Shown: piece by piece, positions 10,829-20,150 of the stretch
How the letters are laid out: every line of letters begins with the position of its first letter
How positions within the stretch are numbered: position 1 is the first letter of the stretch
DNA from: Streptomyces fuscichromogenes
Lineage (GTDB): Bacteria; Actinomycetota; Actinomycetes; Streptomycetales; Streptomycetaceae
Reading direction: 5' to 3'
Length of the DNA: 64,000 bases
NCBI RefSeq assembly: GCF_014645815.1
Contig: NZ_BMML01000018.1
Location: forward strand, 124,001-188,000
Made by a program: the position numbers and the translations under genes
Notes under the pieces: generated by a model
What the model saw: the letters and a program-made list of their open reading frames with translations, nothing else
Databases searched by the model: none
What the model was told of the DNA's origin: nothing

Positions 10829-13489
10829 TCAGGCGATCGTGCAGGTCTGGTCGCCCAGCCTGAACGCCGTGGGTTCGGTGTTGGAGCCGGTCCAGGTGCC
10901 GGTGAAGCCGAAGGACACCGAGGAACCGGCGGCCACCGTGCCGTTCCAGCTGACGTTCTTCGCCGTCACGGCCGCACCTGACTGGGCCCAGTCGGCGTTC
11001 CAGAGCTGGCCGACGGTCTGGCCGTTCGGGAAGGACCAGCCGAGGGACCAGCCGCTCCAGGACGCGGTTCCGGTGTTGGTGAGCCGGACGTCCGCCTGGA
11101 AGCCGCCCGTCCACTGGTTGGTGATGGTGTAGGCGACCGTGCAGGCACCGGTCGGGGTCGGGTCCGTGCCGCCTCCGCCGCCTCCGTCGTCGCCTCCGGA
11201 GGTGTCGCCGTAGATCACGCCCCGGCCGTTCGTCGAGATGTACACCCGGCCGTAGACCCGTGGGTCACCCGTGATGGCCGCGCCCGTCCAACCCCACTGG
11301 TGGGCGTCGTCGTTGATCCGTGTCCAGGTCGAACCAACGTCCGTGGAGCGGAAGATGCCGCGTACCCCGCCGATCTTCGCACTGGTGTAGAGCGTCTGGT
11401 ACGAGGCTCCCGGCGCCGCCTTGCCGAAGCCGATGGTGTCGGCCTGGGCGACGTTCGCGAGCTTGGCGAAGGTCACGCCGCCGTCGGTGGAGTGCCACAG
11501 CCCGTACGCGCCGTCCGTCGCACCGCCCGCCAGCCACACGTCGCCCTTCGTCCCCGGCAGCGCCTTGAACCGCACGCTGTCGCCGCTCGGCAAGCCGGTC
11601 GCGGCGGACGCCGTGAAGGTCGCGCCGCCGTCCGAACTGACGTAGAACTTGCCCGACTTGAAGCCGTAGAAGGTCTTGGGGTCCACGCGGTCGGACTCCA
11701 CGACCGCGCCCGCCGGGATGCCGCTCGACGCCGACCAGGACGAGCCGAAACCGGTCGTGTTCTGCACGCCTGTCCCCGCCGGACTCCACACGAACCGGCT
11801 CCCGTCCGAGGCGGCGGCGACCGTACCGCCACCGCTCACCCCCGAAGGGTCCGTCCCCGCGAACCAGTTGGCCCCGTTGTCCGTCGAGAACGCGATGTGC
11901 GGGCCGGAGTCCAGGTCGCCCACCCGGACCACCGTGTTCGGGTTCGACTCGGCGAAGTCCAGGCCGGTGGTCGTCGTGAACGTCGGGGACGTGTACATCA
12001 TCGAGGGGACCTTGGTCAGGTCCGTGTGGCGGAAACCGCCGATGTCACCCAGCGCGCTGAAGAGCTGGGCCCCGCCGGACGGGGGAGCGGCCAGGTCGTT
12101 CACCGAGGTCTCCTCCAGCCCCTGCACCATGGGCCTGACCGTGAACTGGCCGCCGCTGTCCCACTTCGTCAGGTTCCCGGTGCCGTAGAGCGTCGCGCCC
12201 GTCCCGTACATCATCCGGTCCGAGTCGAACGGGTCGATCTCCAGCGCCTCCGTCATCCACCCCAGTTTCGGGCTCTGTTCGGGCGGCGACGGATTCGCGC
12301 CGAAGGTCAGCCAGGGGGAGGACGAGACGTCGATCGTGTAGCGGTTCGAGCGGTTCGGGTACGACGTGTAGTCCCAGGCCTTCGTCCAGGTCGCCCCGCT
12401 GTCCGTGGAGCGGAAGAGCTGGGTGTCCGGCCACCAGGAGCTGTACGCCGTCGCCATCACCGTCCCGGGGTGCTGCCGGTCCACCGTCAGGCCGCTGAAG
12501 CCGTAGTAGGTGTCGGCCTCGGCGACCGGGCTGATGTTCGTCCAGGTGCCGGTCGCCGTCGCGTACCGCCAGAGCTGGCCCTTGCCCCCGTCGTAGGGGC
12601 CGCCCTTGTCGCTGTAGGCGAGGTAGAGGTAGCCGTTCTTCGCGTCGAGCACGCCCTTGTGCGCGAGGTATCCCGTGGGCTGGCCGGCGAGTCTCGTCCA
12701 GGTCGCGCCCGCGTCCGTCGAGCGGTACACCGCGTTGTCCTTGTCGGCGACCCCGACGTAGACCGTCTTCGTCGCCGTACCCGCCGTCCCCGTCGACTCG
12801 TCGAAGGTGACCCACACGATGCCCTGGTTGTCCGAGGCGTAGCCGGTGGTGTCGGTCGGATCCTGCACGTAATTACCGACGTCGGGGAAGTTCGTCACCT
12901 GCGACCAGGTCACCCCCGAGTCCGTCGACCGCCACAACCCCTTGCCGCTGGGCGCGCCCAGGTACAGCACGCTGTCCTTGTTCGGGTCGATCGCCAGCCG
13001 CTCGCCCATGCCCCGGCCCGGCATGTTGCCGCCCAGCTTGAAGGGCAGGTCGGTCTTCTGCCAGCTGGCGCCCCGGTCGGCGGAGCGCAGCACCGCGCCG
13101 TTCGTCGGGTCCCAGCTGTTGGTGTACGTCCCGACGGCCGCGTACACCTTGTCCGGGGCGACGGGGTCGGAGGCGAGGCTGACCACACCCGTGTGCCCCC
13201 ACTCGTCCCAGCCGACCGAGTCCAGCAACGGCGTCCAGGTCTGCGTCGACTCCGACCAGCGGTAGGCACCGCCGATGTCGGTCCGGGCGTAGGCGAGGTT
13301 CTTCTCGCTGCGGTTGAAGACGATCCCGGGGACGAAGCCGCCGCCGTCGATCCGGGCGTTGTGCCAGGTGTAGGTGTCGGCGGCGAGCGGGACCGGCGCG
13401 CCGTCGCTCGCGGCCAGTGCACGCGGGCCACCGGCCAGGAGCCCGGCCGCGAGGGCCAGCACGGCGGTGAGGATGCGGGTTCTTCGCAC
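10829..13489 (-). CDS. Secreted GH74 xyloglucanase/endoglucanase with C-terminal CBM2
   Basis: This 886-residue exoenzyme starts at GTG (MRRTRILTAVLALAAG), with AAAGGATCC upstream, and has a signal peptide of about 30 residues. The mature protein begins with the GH74 signature (WHNARIDGGGFVPGIVFNRSEKN split over repeats) and many BNR-like SxDxGxTW repeats, forming the twin beta-propellers of GH74 enzymes that cleave xyloglucan or beta-glucan. A Gly/Thr/Pro linker leads to a family 2 cellulose-binding module at about residues 785-886. It lies downstream of GH48 on the same strand with 214 bases between, including its own operator-like palindrome. Confidence 0.93.
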   Translation of the reverse strand: MRRTRILTAVLALAAGLLAGGPRALAASDGAPVPLAADTYTWHNARIDGGGFVPGIVFNRSEKNLAYARTDIGGAYRWSESTQTWTPLLDSVGWDEWGHTGVVSLASDPVAPDKVYAAVGTYTNSWDPTNGAVLRSADRGASWQKTDLPFKLGGNMPGRGMGERLAIDPNKDSVLYLGAPSGKGLWRSTDSGVTWSQVTNFPDVGNYVQDPTDTTGYASDNQGIVWVTFDESTGTAGTATKTVYVGVADKDNAVYRSTDAGATWTRLAGQPTGYLAHKGVLDAKNGYLYLAYSDKGGPYDGGKGQLWRYATATGTWTNISPVAEADTYYGFSGLTVDRQHPGTVMATAYSSWWPDTQLFRSTDSGATWTKAWDYTSYPNRSNRYTIDVSSSPWLTFGANPSPPEQSPKLGWMTEALEIDPFDSDRMMYGTGATLYGTGNLTKWDSGGQFTVRPMVQGLEETSVNDLAAPPSGGAQLFSALGDIGGFRHTDLTKVPSMMYTSPTFTTTTGLDFAESNPNTVVRVGDLDSGPHIAFSTDNGANWFAGTDPSGVSGGGTVAAASDGSRFVWSPAGTGVQNTTGFGSSWSASSGIPAGAVVESDRVDPKTFYGFKSGKFYVSSDGGATFTASAATGLPSGDSVRFKALPGTKGDVWLAGGATDGAYGLWHSTDGGVTFAKLANVAQADTIGFGKAAPGASYQTLYTSAKIGGVRGIFRSTDVGSTWTRINDDAHQWGWTGAAITGDPRVYGRVYISTNGRGVIYGDTSGGDDGGGGGGTDPTPTGACTVAYTITNQWTGGFQADVRLTNTGTASWSGWSLGWSFPNGQTVGQLWNADWAQSGAAVTAKNVSWNGTVAAGSSVSFGFTGTWTGSNTEPTAFRLGDQTCTIA

Positions 13490-13549
13490 GGGGGATCCTT
13501 TCGGGGGAAAGACTTTCGGTTGAAGGACTTTCGGGGAAAAGAGGGGGGT

Positions 13550-13557
13550 AAGCGCTT
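13550..13557. promoter_or_regulatory. AAGCGCTT palindrome, LacI-family operator-like
   Basis: An 8-base perfect palindrome with a central CG, in the context GAAAGCGCTTAC on the minus strand, lies 61 bases upstream of the GH74 start. LacI-family operators share such a core; CebR or a related repressor could bind, but the arms differ from the canonical CebR box. Confidence 0.4.
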
Positions 13558-13646
13558 TCTTCTCGGTGTGAGAGTTGCCGGGCCGTCCCCAGTGCGGGTG
13601 AGGACGGCCCGGCAGGCGGTTCGGTCGAAGCGGGCGTCGGGTACAG

Positions 13647-13687
13647 CGCCCCGTCAGGGGCGCGGGGAACTGCGCGCCCAACCACAC
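13647..13687 (-). repeat. Dispersed intergenic repeat copy 2 (terminator-like)
   Basis: On the minus strand this reads GCGCGCAGTTCCCCGCGCCC followed by the complementary GGGGCGC arm, 17 bases after the GH48 stop. Its orientation relative to the gene is the same as in the other copies. Confidence 0.75.
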
Positions 13688-13703
13688 ACAACCGGCAGCC
13701 GAA

Positions 13704-16640
13704 CTACTCCAGCAGCTCCGCGTACGACCCCATGGCCAGCGCGACATCGGCCTGGGCCCAGAACCGGTGATACGTGAACACCGGCGCGGCCCCACCGGCC
13801 AAGTAGCTCTGGATCTTCGACCATGCCGGGTCGTTCTGGTAGAAGGACCGCAGCGAGGCGAACGTCGACGAGGAGTTGACCGCGTCGCCGTTCGGCATCT
13901 TCCCGCTCCACCCGCTCGGGACGTACACGCTGTCGTCGAAGCGGTTGTAGTCGGCCCGCGTCTCCGGCACCGCGATCCCCAGGCTGTCCTGGTAGTTGCT
14001 CCACATGCCGTCCAGCAGCGCCTTGGCCGTGGACTTCGCCGTGGCGTCACCGGACCTGGCGGCGTAGTACGTCAGCGTCTTGGCGTACGCGGCAGCCACG
14101 CCCACGTCGTTCGTGTAGTCGGCGACCGTGACGTGAAGTCCGCTGTTCGCGCCGGGACTTGACGCGTTCCAGGTGTCGGGCTGCCCCGACCACTGGAGTG
14201 TCGACGGGATCAGGTACGTGCCGTCCGGGTTGATGGTGGTCTTGGACAGCGCCCACGCCACCCACTTGTCGAGGATCGCCTTCGCCGAGGCGTTGCCGGT
14301 CTGCTGGTAGTACTCGGCGACCCGCTCCATCGACCAGGCCTGGAAGCCGAACCACTGGTTGGACGGCGGGTCGTGGTAGACCGGCTCCCAGTCGTAGTAC
14401 ATGCCGTAGAAGGTCGGCGTACCGGACGGCGGGCTCGCGTACCGGCCCTGCCAGCTGTTCGTCGCACCGCCCGCGATGGCGCCCTCGGACGACTGCAGCC
14501 AGCGGTAGAACTCCAGCTGCCGGGTCAGGGACGTGCCCCAGTCCGTCGCCCCCGTCGCGGACTTGGGCTTCAGGTCGGCGTACGAGCTGAGCGCGTAGGC
14601 GGCCAACGGGTTCTGGTAGCCGCCGTGCACATGGCTGGAGCCGATTCGCCACGCCCATCCGGCGCTGCTGTCGGTCGCCCCGCCCCACGCGTAGTACCAG
14701 GAGAGCAGGTAGTCCGAGGCGTCCTTGCCGGTGCCGGCCGCGCAGGTCGTCGGACCCACACAGTTGCCGATCTTCTTGAAGTACTTGTCGTACATCGCGT
14801 AGCGCAGGTAGTCGCCCATCTTCGCCGCCTTGCCGACGGTGGCGGAGACGTCACTGCCCTTGCCCTGCTCCTTGGCCCACACGTCCGCCCAGTACGCGGC
14901 CTGCACCGCACGCGCGTCGGCGTCCGGGGCGTCCGTGTACTTCCACTGCCTGGCGTAGGACGAGTCGCCGGTGAACAGGTCCAGATACCCGTTCGTGCCG
15001 CCGTACTTGAAGGCGTCGCAGGTCGGCTGCGGAACCGTCTCCCACACCGACTCCTGCGGCCCGCGCTGGAAGGTGTTGATGTACGACGGCCCGTCGGCCG
15101 TCGGGCCCGCCTCGCATCCACCGCCCGGCGTGTCGCCGTAGCCGTAGACGTTGTCGACGTCCTCCAGCCAGTGCATGCCGTACACGTCGTCCGTGCCGTA
15201 GGCGGTCTTCAGCTCGGCGGCGATCGGGTCCGTGCCCACCGACACCGAGGTGTCCAGCTTCGCCGGGTACTCGTTCGGGGTGTCCAGCTCCGGCGCGTAG
15301 GTGGCGGGTTTGGACGCGTTGTAGAACGAGTTCGTCGGCTGGTCGGCGTGGGTCGGGATCATGTACTTCTCCATGAGGGCCCACGCGCCGTTGAACCTGG
15401 ACCAGTCACCGGTGACCTTGCCGTACATGGCCTGCAGCCAGAGAAGGTAGCTGTACGCCTCCGACGTGGTCTCGTGGCCCTGGTCCGGGGCCTCGACGAT
15501 CAGCGTCTCGACCGAGTGGTACGGGATGCCCTCGGGGGAGAAGTAGCCGTTCGCCGGGTTGGTGATCTTCCCGTAGAGATCCAGGAAGCGCGCGTCGTAC
15601 GCCTGCGACGCGGCCAGCTCCGTGACGGTGACCGTGGCGCCGGTGTAGCCGGTCGCCGATGCGGTGAAGGTCGCGGTGCCGGTGCCGGAGGAGTCCGCGG
15701 CCACGGTCACGTTCTGCGCGGTGCTCCAGTTGGACGGCGTGAACGTGAGCGAGGACCCGGCGCTCACCGACAGCCCGGTGTTGCCGGCCGTGCGGGCCAC
15801 GGACACCGTCACACTGGCGCTCGGCTGTTTCGAGAGGCTCACCCCGAACTTGCCCGTCGCGCTCTGCTGGATGCCCAGCTGGGTCGGCGAGGCCACGACG
15901 GCGGGGCCCGAGGCGACCGTGACGCCGACCGGCGTCGAGGACGCCGAGGCGCCCAGGCTGTCGTACGCCTTCGCCACCAGAGAATGACCGCCCACGGTCA
16001 AGCTCGATACCGAGAGCGAGTACGGCGCCGATGTGTCGGTCCCCAGCAGCGTGGTGTCGTCGTAGAACTCGATCTTGCTGATCGTCGCGCCGTCGGCCGC
16101 CGCCGCGGTGGCCGCCAGCGGGATCGCGTCGCCCTGTGTGTAGACCGCGCCCGCGCTCGGGCTGGTCAGTACGGTGACCGGCGGCTGGTGCGCGCCGGCG
16201 CAGGTGGTGCCGTTGACCGCGAAAGCGGCCGGCGCCGTGTTGGTCCCGGTGTACGAGAACTGGGCGCCGGTCGACACCGCGGCGCCCGCCGCGATCGTCC
16301 CGTTGTACGACGCGTTCTGCACGGTGACCGAGGTGCCCGACTGGGACCAGGTGCCGTTCCAGCCGCTGACCAGCTTCTGGTTGCCGGCGTAGGCGTAGGT
16401 CAGCGTCCAGCCGTTGATCGCGTCGGTGCCGCGGTTGGTGAGGGTCAGGGCCGCGGTGAAGCCGGAGCCCCAGTCGTTGACCGTGTAGTCGACGCTGCAC
16501 TGGACCGTCGCCGCCTGGGCGGGAGTCGTGCCGGTCGCGAGCATCGACAGGGGGAGGGCGAGGGCCGCGACGACGGCCGTCCACAACCGTCGTACGGCTC
16601 TGCGCCTCCGCCCGGGGTGCATGGCATATCCGGGTCGCAT
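13704..16640 (-). CDS. Secreted GH48 cellobiohydrolase with N-terminal CBM2
   Basis: This 978-residue processive exocellulase acts from cellulose reducing ends. The start at ATG 16640 is chosen because AAGGAGG lies eight bases upstream. The order is signal peptide (about 1-45), CBM2 (about 47-145, VQCSVDYTVNDWGSGFTAAL), an Ig-like module (about 150-235), a second small beta module (about 240-330), then GH48. The GH48 part shows EAPDQGHETTSEAYSY; Glu394 in TSEA corresponds to the family proton donor. GH48 with GH6, GH5 and GH74 is the classical actinobacterial cellulase set. Its promoter region has a perfect CebR box. Confidence 0.96.
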   Translation of the reverse strand: MRPGYAMHPGRRRRAVRRLWTAVVAALALPLSMLATGTTPAQAATVQCSVDYTVNDWGSGFTAALTLTNRGTDAINGWTLTYAYAGNQKLVSGWNGTWSQSGTSVTVQNASYNGTIAAGAAVSTGAQFSYTGTNTAPAAFAVNGTTCAGAHQPPVTVLTSPSAGAVYTQGDAIPLAATAAAADGATISKIEFYDDTTLLGTDTSAPYSLSVSSLTVGGHSLVAKAYDSLGASASSTPVGVTVASGPAVVASPTQLGIQQSATGKFGVSLSKQPSASVTVSVARTAGNTGLSVSAGSSLTFTPSNWSTAQNVTVAADSSGTGTATFTASATGYTGATVTVTELAASQAYDARFLDLYGKITNPANGYFSPEGIPYHSVETLIVEAPDQGHETTSEAYSYLLWLQAMYGKVTGDWSRFNGAWALMEKYMIPTHADQPTNSFYNASKPATYAPELDTPNEYPAKLDTSVSVGTDPIAAELKTAYGTDDVYGMHWLEDVDNVYGYGDTPGGGCEAGPTADGPSYINTFQRGPQESVWETVPQPTCDAFKYGGTNGYLDLFTGDSSYARQWKYTDAPDADARAVQAAYWADVWAKEQGKGSDVSATVGKAAKMGDYLRYAMYDKYFKKIGNCVGPTTCAAGTGKDASDYLLSWYYAWGGATDSSAGWAWRIGSSHVHGGYQNPLAAYALSSYADLKPKSATGATDWGTSLTRQLEFYRWLQSSEGAIAGGATNSWQGRYASPPSGTPTFYGMYYDWEPVYHDPPSNQWFGFQAWSMERVAEYYQQTGNASAKAILDKWVAWALSKTTINPDGTYLIPSTLQWSGQPDTWNASSPGANSGLHVTVADYTNDVGVAAAYAKTLTYYAARSGDATAKSTAKALLDGMWSNYQDSLGIAVPETRADYNRFDDSVYVPSGWSGKMPNGDAVNSSSTFASLRSFYQNDPAWSKIQSYLAGGAAPVFTYHRFWAQADVALAMGSYAELLE

Positions 16641-16694
16641 GTGCTGGTTCCTCCTTGCGCTTGCGGCTCGGGAAGAAGTCAAGGCTTGAACCAG

Positions 16695-16708
16695 TGGGAG
16701 CGCTCCCA
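16695..16708. promoter_or_regulatory. CebR box, perfect 14-base operator
   Basis: The sequence TGGGAGCGCTCCCA is identical to the canonical operator of CebR, the LacI-family cellobiose/cellotriose-responsive repressor of Streptomyces. It lies 54 bases upstream of the GH48 start and in the shared divergent region with the GH5 gene. Confidence 0.9.
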
Positions 16709-16838
16709 TAGTGGAGATGTGGCATGGTGCGGTCAAGGGCGTTGAAGAGTCGAAAAGATTCGACGGACCCCGCCGCGGAAAAGTCAAGCGACTCCCCTGT
16801 TCTTTGCACGCACTTGGCGCTACCTTCCTTCGCACCAG

Positions 16839-16852
16839 TGGGAGCGATTCCG
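16839..16852. promoter_or_regulatory. Degenerate CebR-like box upstream of GH5
   Basis: TGGGAGCGATTCCG matches the CebR consensus at 11 of 14 positions, with an intact left half. It lies 49 bases upstream of the GH5 start and could provide a second, weaker operator for the plus-strand cellulase genes. Confidence 0.5.
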
Positions 16853-16901
16853 TTCAGTCGGCGCGTCCGTCACGACGCGCCCGAGCTGCAAGGAGTCGCT
16901 C

Positions 16902-18383
16902 ATGCGACACCCCCCGCGTTCAGTTCTTTTAGCCGTCGCCGGTGCGGGCGCCCTCGTCGGGTCCGCACTGGTACCGGTCGTGTCGGCGTCCGGGGCGACG
17001 CCGGCCTGCACGGTGGTGTATGCCGTCACCAGCCAGTGGGACACCGGCTTCCAGGGCTCCGTGACCATCACCAACAACATGGCCGCGATGAGCAGTTGGA
17101 GCCTCGGCTTCGACTTCGCGGGCGGCCAGAAGGTCACCCAGGGCTGGAACGCCAAGTGGTCCCAGTCCGGTACGACGGTCACGGCGGCCAACGAGAGCTG
17201 GAACGGCTCCCTCGCCACCGGCGCGAGCGTCAGCGCCGGGTTCCTCGGCTCCTGGTCGGGGAGCAACGCCGTACCGACGACGTTCAAGCTCAACGGCACC
17301 ACCTGCAACGTCGACGCGCAGCCCACGCCGACCCCCACCCCGACGCCGAGCGAGCCGCCGGCCGGCGGGACCGCGCCGGCCCTGCACGTCTCCGGCACCA
17401 GGCTCGTGGACGCGAGCGGCACGGCCCGTCGGCTGCTCGGGGTCAACCGCTCCGGCGGTGAGTTCATGTGCGTGCAGGGCTACGGCATCTGGGACGGCCC
17501 GGTCGACGACGCCGCCATCAAGGCGATCGCCGACTGGAAGGCGAACGCGATCCGCATCCCGCTCAACGAGGAGTGCTGGCTCGGCCTGTCCAACGTCAAG
17601 CCCGAGTACGCGGGCGCCAACTACATCAGCGCCGTGAAGGAACTGGTGGCCCGCGTCGAGTCGTACGGCCTGACCCCGATCCTCGACCTGCACTGGACCT
17701 ACGGCCAGTACACCGGCAACTCGGCGGGCTGCTCCGACGTGCACGCCACCTGCCAGAAGCCGATGCCGGACGCCCAGTACACCCCGTCCTTCTGGTCCTC
17801 GGTGGCCGGCACCTTCAAGGACGACCAGGCGGCCGTCTTCGACCTGTTCAACGAGCCCTACCCGGACCGGGCGACCTCGACGGCCACCCAGGCCTGGCAG
17901 TGCTGGCGGGACGGTGGCACCTGCCCGGGGATCGGCTACGAAGTCGCCGGAATGCAGGACCTGGTCGACAGCATCCGGGGCGCCGGCGCCAGGAACGTCA
18001 TCATGATCGGCGGGCTCGCGTACTCCAACGACCTCAGCCAGTGGCTGACGTACAGGCCCACCGACCCGGCCGGCAATCTCGTCGCCTCCTACCACGTCTA
18101 CAACTTCAACACCTGCTCCACCGAGAGCTGCTGGAACTCCACCCTCGCCCCGGTCGCGGCCCAGGTGCCGCTGGTCGCCGGGGAGATCGGCGAGAACACC
18201 TGCTCGCACGGGTTCGTCGACCAGGTCATGAAGTGGTTCGACGACCGCGGCCTCTCCTACCTGGGCTGGACCTGGAACACCTGGGACTGCTCGTCCGGCC
18301 CGTCCCTGATCTCCGACTACACCGGTACGCCCACGGCGTACGGCGTCGGGCTGCGCGACCACCTGAAGGCCCTCAACCCGTAA
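16902..18383 (+). CDS. Secreted GH5 endoglucanase with N-terminal CBM2; contains a TTA codon
   Basis: This 493-residue endo-beta-1,4-glucanase starts at ATG after AAGGAG. It has a signal peptide (about 1-30), a CBM2 (about 32-135), a Pro-Thr linker and a GH5 domain. Glu318 in DLFNEPYP is the acid/base and Glu428 in VAGEIGE the nucleophile. Residue 10, inside the signal peptide, is encoded by TTA (16929-16931), the codon read by the bldA tRNA, so expression should depend on development. The GH6 gene follows 51 bases downstream and is probably co-transcribed. Confidence 0.95.
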   Translation: MRHPPRSVLLAVAGAGALVGSALVPVVSASGATPACTVVYAVTSQWDTGFQGSVTITNNMAAMSSWSLGFDFAGGQKVTQGWNAKWSQSGTTVTAANESWNGSLATGASVSAGFLGSWSGSNAVPTTFKLNGTTCNVDAQPTPTPTPTPSEPPAGGTAPALHVSGTRLVDASGTARRLLGVNRSGGEFMCVQGYGIWDGPVDDAAIKAIADWKANAIRIPLNEECWLGLSNVKPEYAGANYISAVKELVARVESYGLTPILDLHWTYGQYTGNSAGCSDVHATCQKPMPDAQYTPSFWSSVAGTFKDDQAAVFDLFNEPYPDRATSTATQAWQCWRDGGTCPGIGYEVAGMQDLVDSIRGAGARNVIMIGGLAYSNDLSQWLTYRPTDPAGNLVASYHVYNFNTCSTESCWNSTLAPVAAQVPLVAGEIGENTCSHGFVDQVMKWFDDRGLSYLGWTWNTWDCSSGPSLISDYTGTPTAYGVGLRDHLKALNP

Positions 18384-18434
18384 CCGGGGCCCAGAGAAGA
18401 AGCACATCCACCGAAGAAGAAGGAACCCGCACTC

Positions 18435-20150
18435 ATGAGTCGTACCAGAACAGCGGTGTTCGCCGCCCTGGCGCTCGTCGCCGGGGTGTCGGGTCCGGCG
18501 GTCGCCGTGACCCCCTCCGCCCAGGCGGCGATCTCCGCGATTCCCTGCACCGTCGACTACAAGATCCAGAACGACTGGGGCGCCGGCTTCACCGCCGCCG
18601 TCACCGTGACCAACAACTCGGCGGCGAAGTCGAGTTGGTCGGTGAAGTGGTCGTACGCCGGAAACCAGCAGGTGACCAGCTACTGGAACACCAAGCTCAC
18701 CCAGAGCGGCACCGTGGTCACCGCCAACAACGAGACCTACAACGGCACGCTGGCGACCGGCGGTTCGGTCAGCTTCGGCTTCAACGGGTCGTACTCCGGC
18801 GCCAACGCGATCCCGACCGCCTTCACCCTCGACGGCGTCACCTGCAACGTCGACGACGGCAGCAGCGGTGGCGGAGGCGGCGGAGGCGGGGGCGGCGGCA
18901 CCCGCGTCGACAACCCGTACGCCGGCGCCAAGGTCTACGTGAACCCCGAGTGGTCCGCGAAGGCCGCCGCCGAACCGGGCGGCACCCGCGTCTCCAACCA
19001 GCCCACCGGCGTCTGGCTCGACCGCATCGCCGCGATCAACGGCACCAGCACCAGCATGGGCCTGCGCGCGCATCTCGACGCCGCGCTCGCCCAGAAGGGC
19101 AGCGGCGAGGAGGTCGTCCAGCTGGTCGTCTACGACCTGCCCGGACGCGACTGCGCGGCCCTCGCCTCCAACGGCGAACTCGGCCCGACGGAGATCGACA
19201 AGTACAAGACGCAGTTCATCGACCCGATCGCGGCGATCCTCTCCGACAGCAAGTACGCCTCGCTGCGGATCGTCACCACCATCGAGATCGACTCGCTGCC
19301 CAACCTGGTCACCAACACCGGCAGCCGGGCCACCGCCACCGCCAACTGCAACACCATGCTGGCCAACGGCAACTACGTGAAGGGCGTCGGCTACGCCCTC
19401 GCCAAGCTGGGCGCGATCCCCAACGTCTACAACTACCTCGACGCCGGCCACCACGGCTGGCTCGGCTGGGACGACAACTTCGCCCCGGCGGCCACCCTGT
19501 TCAAGCAGGCGGCCACCAGCGAGGGCGCGACCGTCGACGACGTCCAGGGCTTCATCACCAACACGGCCAACTACAGCGCCCTGAAGGAGAACAACTTCAC
19601 CATCAACGACACGGTGAACGGCACCTCCGTCCGCCTGTCGAAGTGGGTCGACTACAACCGGTACGTCGACGAGCTGTCCTTCGCCCAGGCCTTCCGCACC
19701 CAACTGGTCTCGGTCGGCTTCAACTCCGGCATCGGCATGCTGATCGACACCTCCCGCAACGGCTGGGGCGGCAGCGCCCGGCCGGCCGGCCCCGGCCCGA
19801 CGACCAGCGTGGACGCCTACGTCGACGGCGGCCGCTACGACCGCCGGATCCACGTCGGCAACTGGTGCAACCAGGCCGGAGCCGGCCTCGGCGAGCGCCC
19901 GCAGGCCAGCCCGGCCGCCGGGATCGACGCGTATGTGTGGATGAAGCCGCCGGGTGAGTCCGACGGCTCCAGCTCGGCCATTCCGAACGACGAGGGCAAG
20001 GGCTTCGACCAGATGTGCGACCCGACGTACACGGGCAATGCCCGCAACGGGAACAACATGTCCGGTGCCCTGCCGAACGCGCCGCTGTCGGGGCACTGGT
20101 TCTCGGCGCAGTTCCAGCAGCTGATGGCTAACGCGTACCCGCCGCTGTAG
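18435..20150 (+). CDS. Secreted GH6 cellobiohydrolase with N-terminal CBM2
   Basis: This 571-residue enzyme has a signal peptide (about 1-31), a CBM2 (about 37-135), a Gly-rich linker and a GH6 domain from about residue 155. The motif VVYDLPGRDCAALASNGE carries the family general acid, Asp239. With GH48 acting from the reducing end and GH6 from the non-reducing end, the cluster can attack both chain ends of cellulose. AGAAGAAGGAACC precedes the ATG. A dispersed repeat follows 40 bases after the stop. Confidence 0.95.
   Translation: MSRTRTAVFAALALVAGVSGPAVAVTPSAQAAISAIPCTVDYKIQNDWGAGFTAAVTVTNNSAAKSSWSVKWSYAGNQQVTSYWNTKLTQSGTVVTANNETYNGTLATGGSVSFGFNGSYSGANAIPTAFTLDGVTCNVDDGSSGGGGGGGGGGGTRVDNPYAGAKVYVNPEWSAKAAAEPGGTRVSNQPTGVWLDRIAAINGTSTSMGLRAHLDAALAQKGSGEEVVQLVVYDLPGRDCAALASNGELGPTEIDKYKTQFIDPIAAILSDSKYASLRIVTTIEIDSLPNLVTNTGSRATATANCNTMLANGNYVKGVGYALAKLGAIPNVYNYLDAGHHGWLGWDDNFAPAATLFKQAATSEGATVDDVQGFITNTANYSALKENNFTINDTVNGTSVRLSKWVDYNRYVDELSFAQAFRTQLVSVGFNSGIGMLIDTSRNGWGGSARPAGPGPTTSVDAYVDGGRYDRRIHVGNWCNQAGAGLGERPQASPAAGIDAYVWMKPPGESDGSSSAIPNDEGKGFDQMCDPTYTGNARNGNNMSGALPNAPLSGHWFSAQFQQLMANAYPPL

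Noticed and set aside
13490..14050. Upstream extension of the GH74 frame
   Set aside because: The frame is open through the GH48 3' end, but the signal peptide and ribosome site place the start at 13489; the extension has no secreted-protein features.
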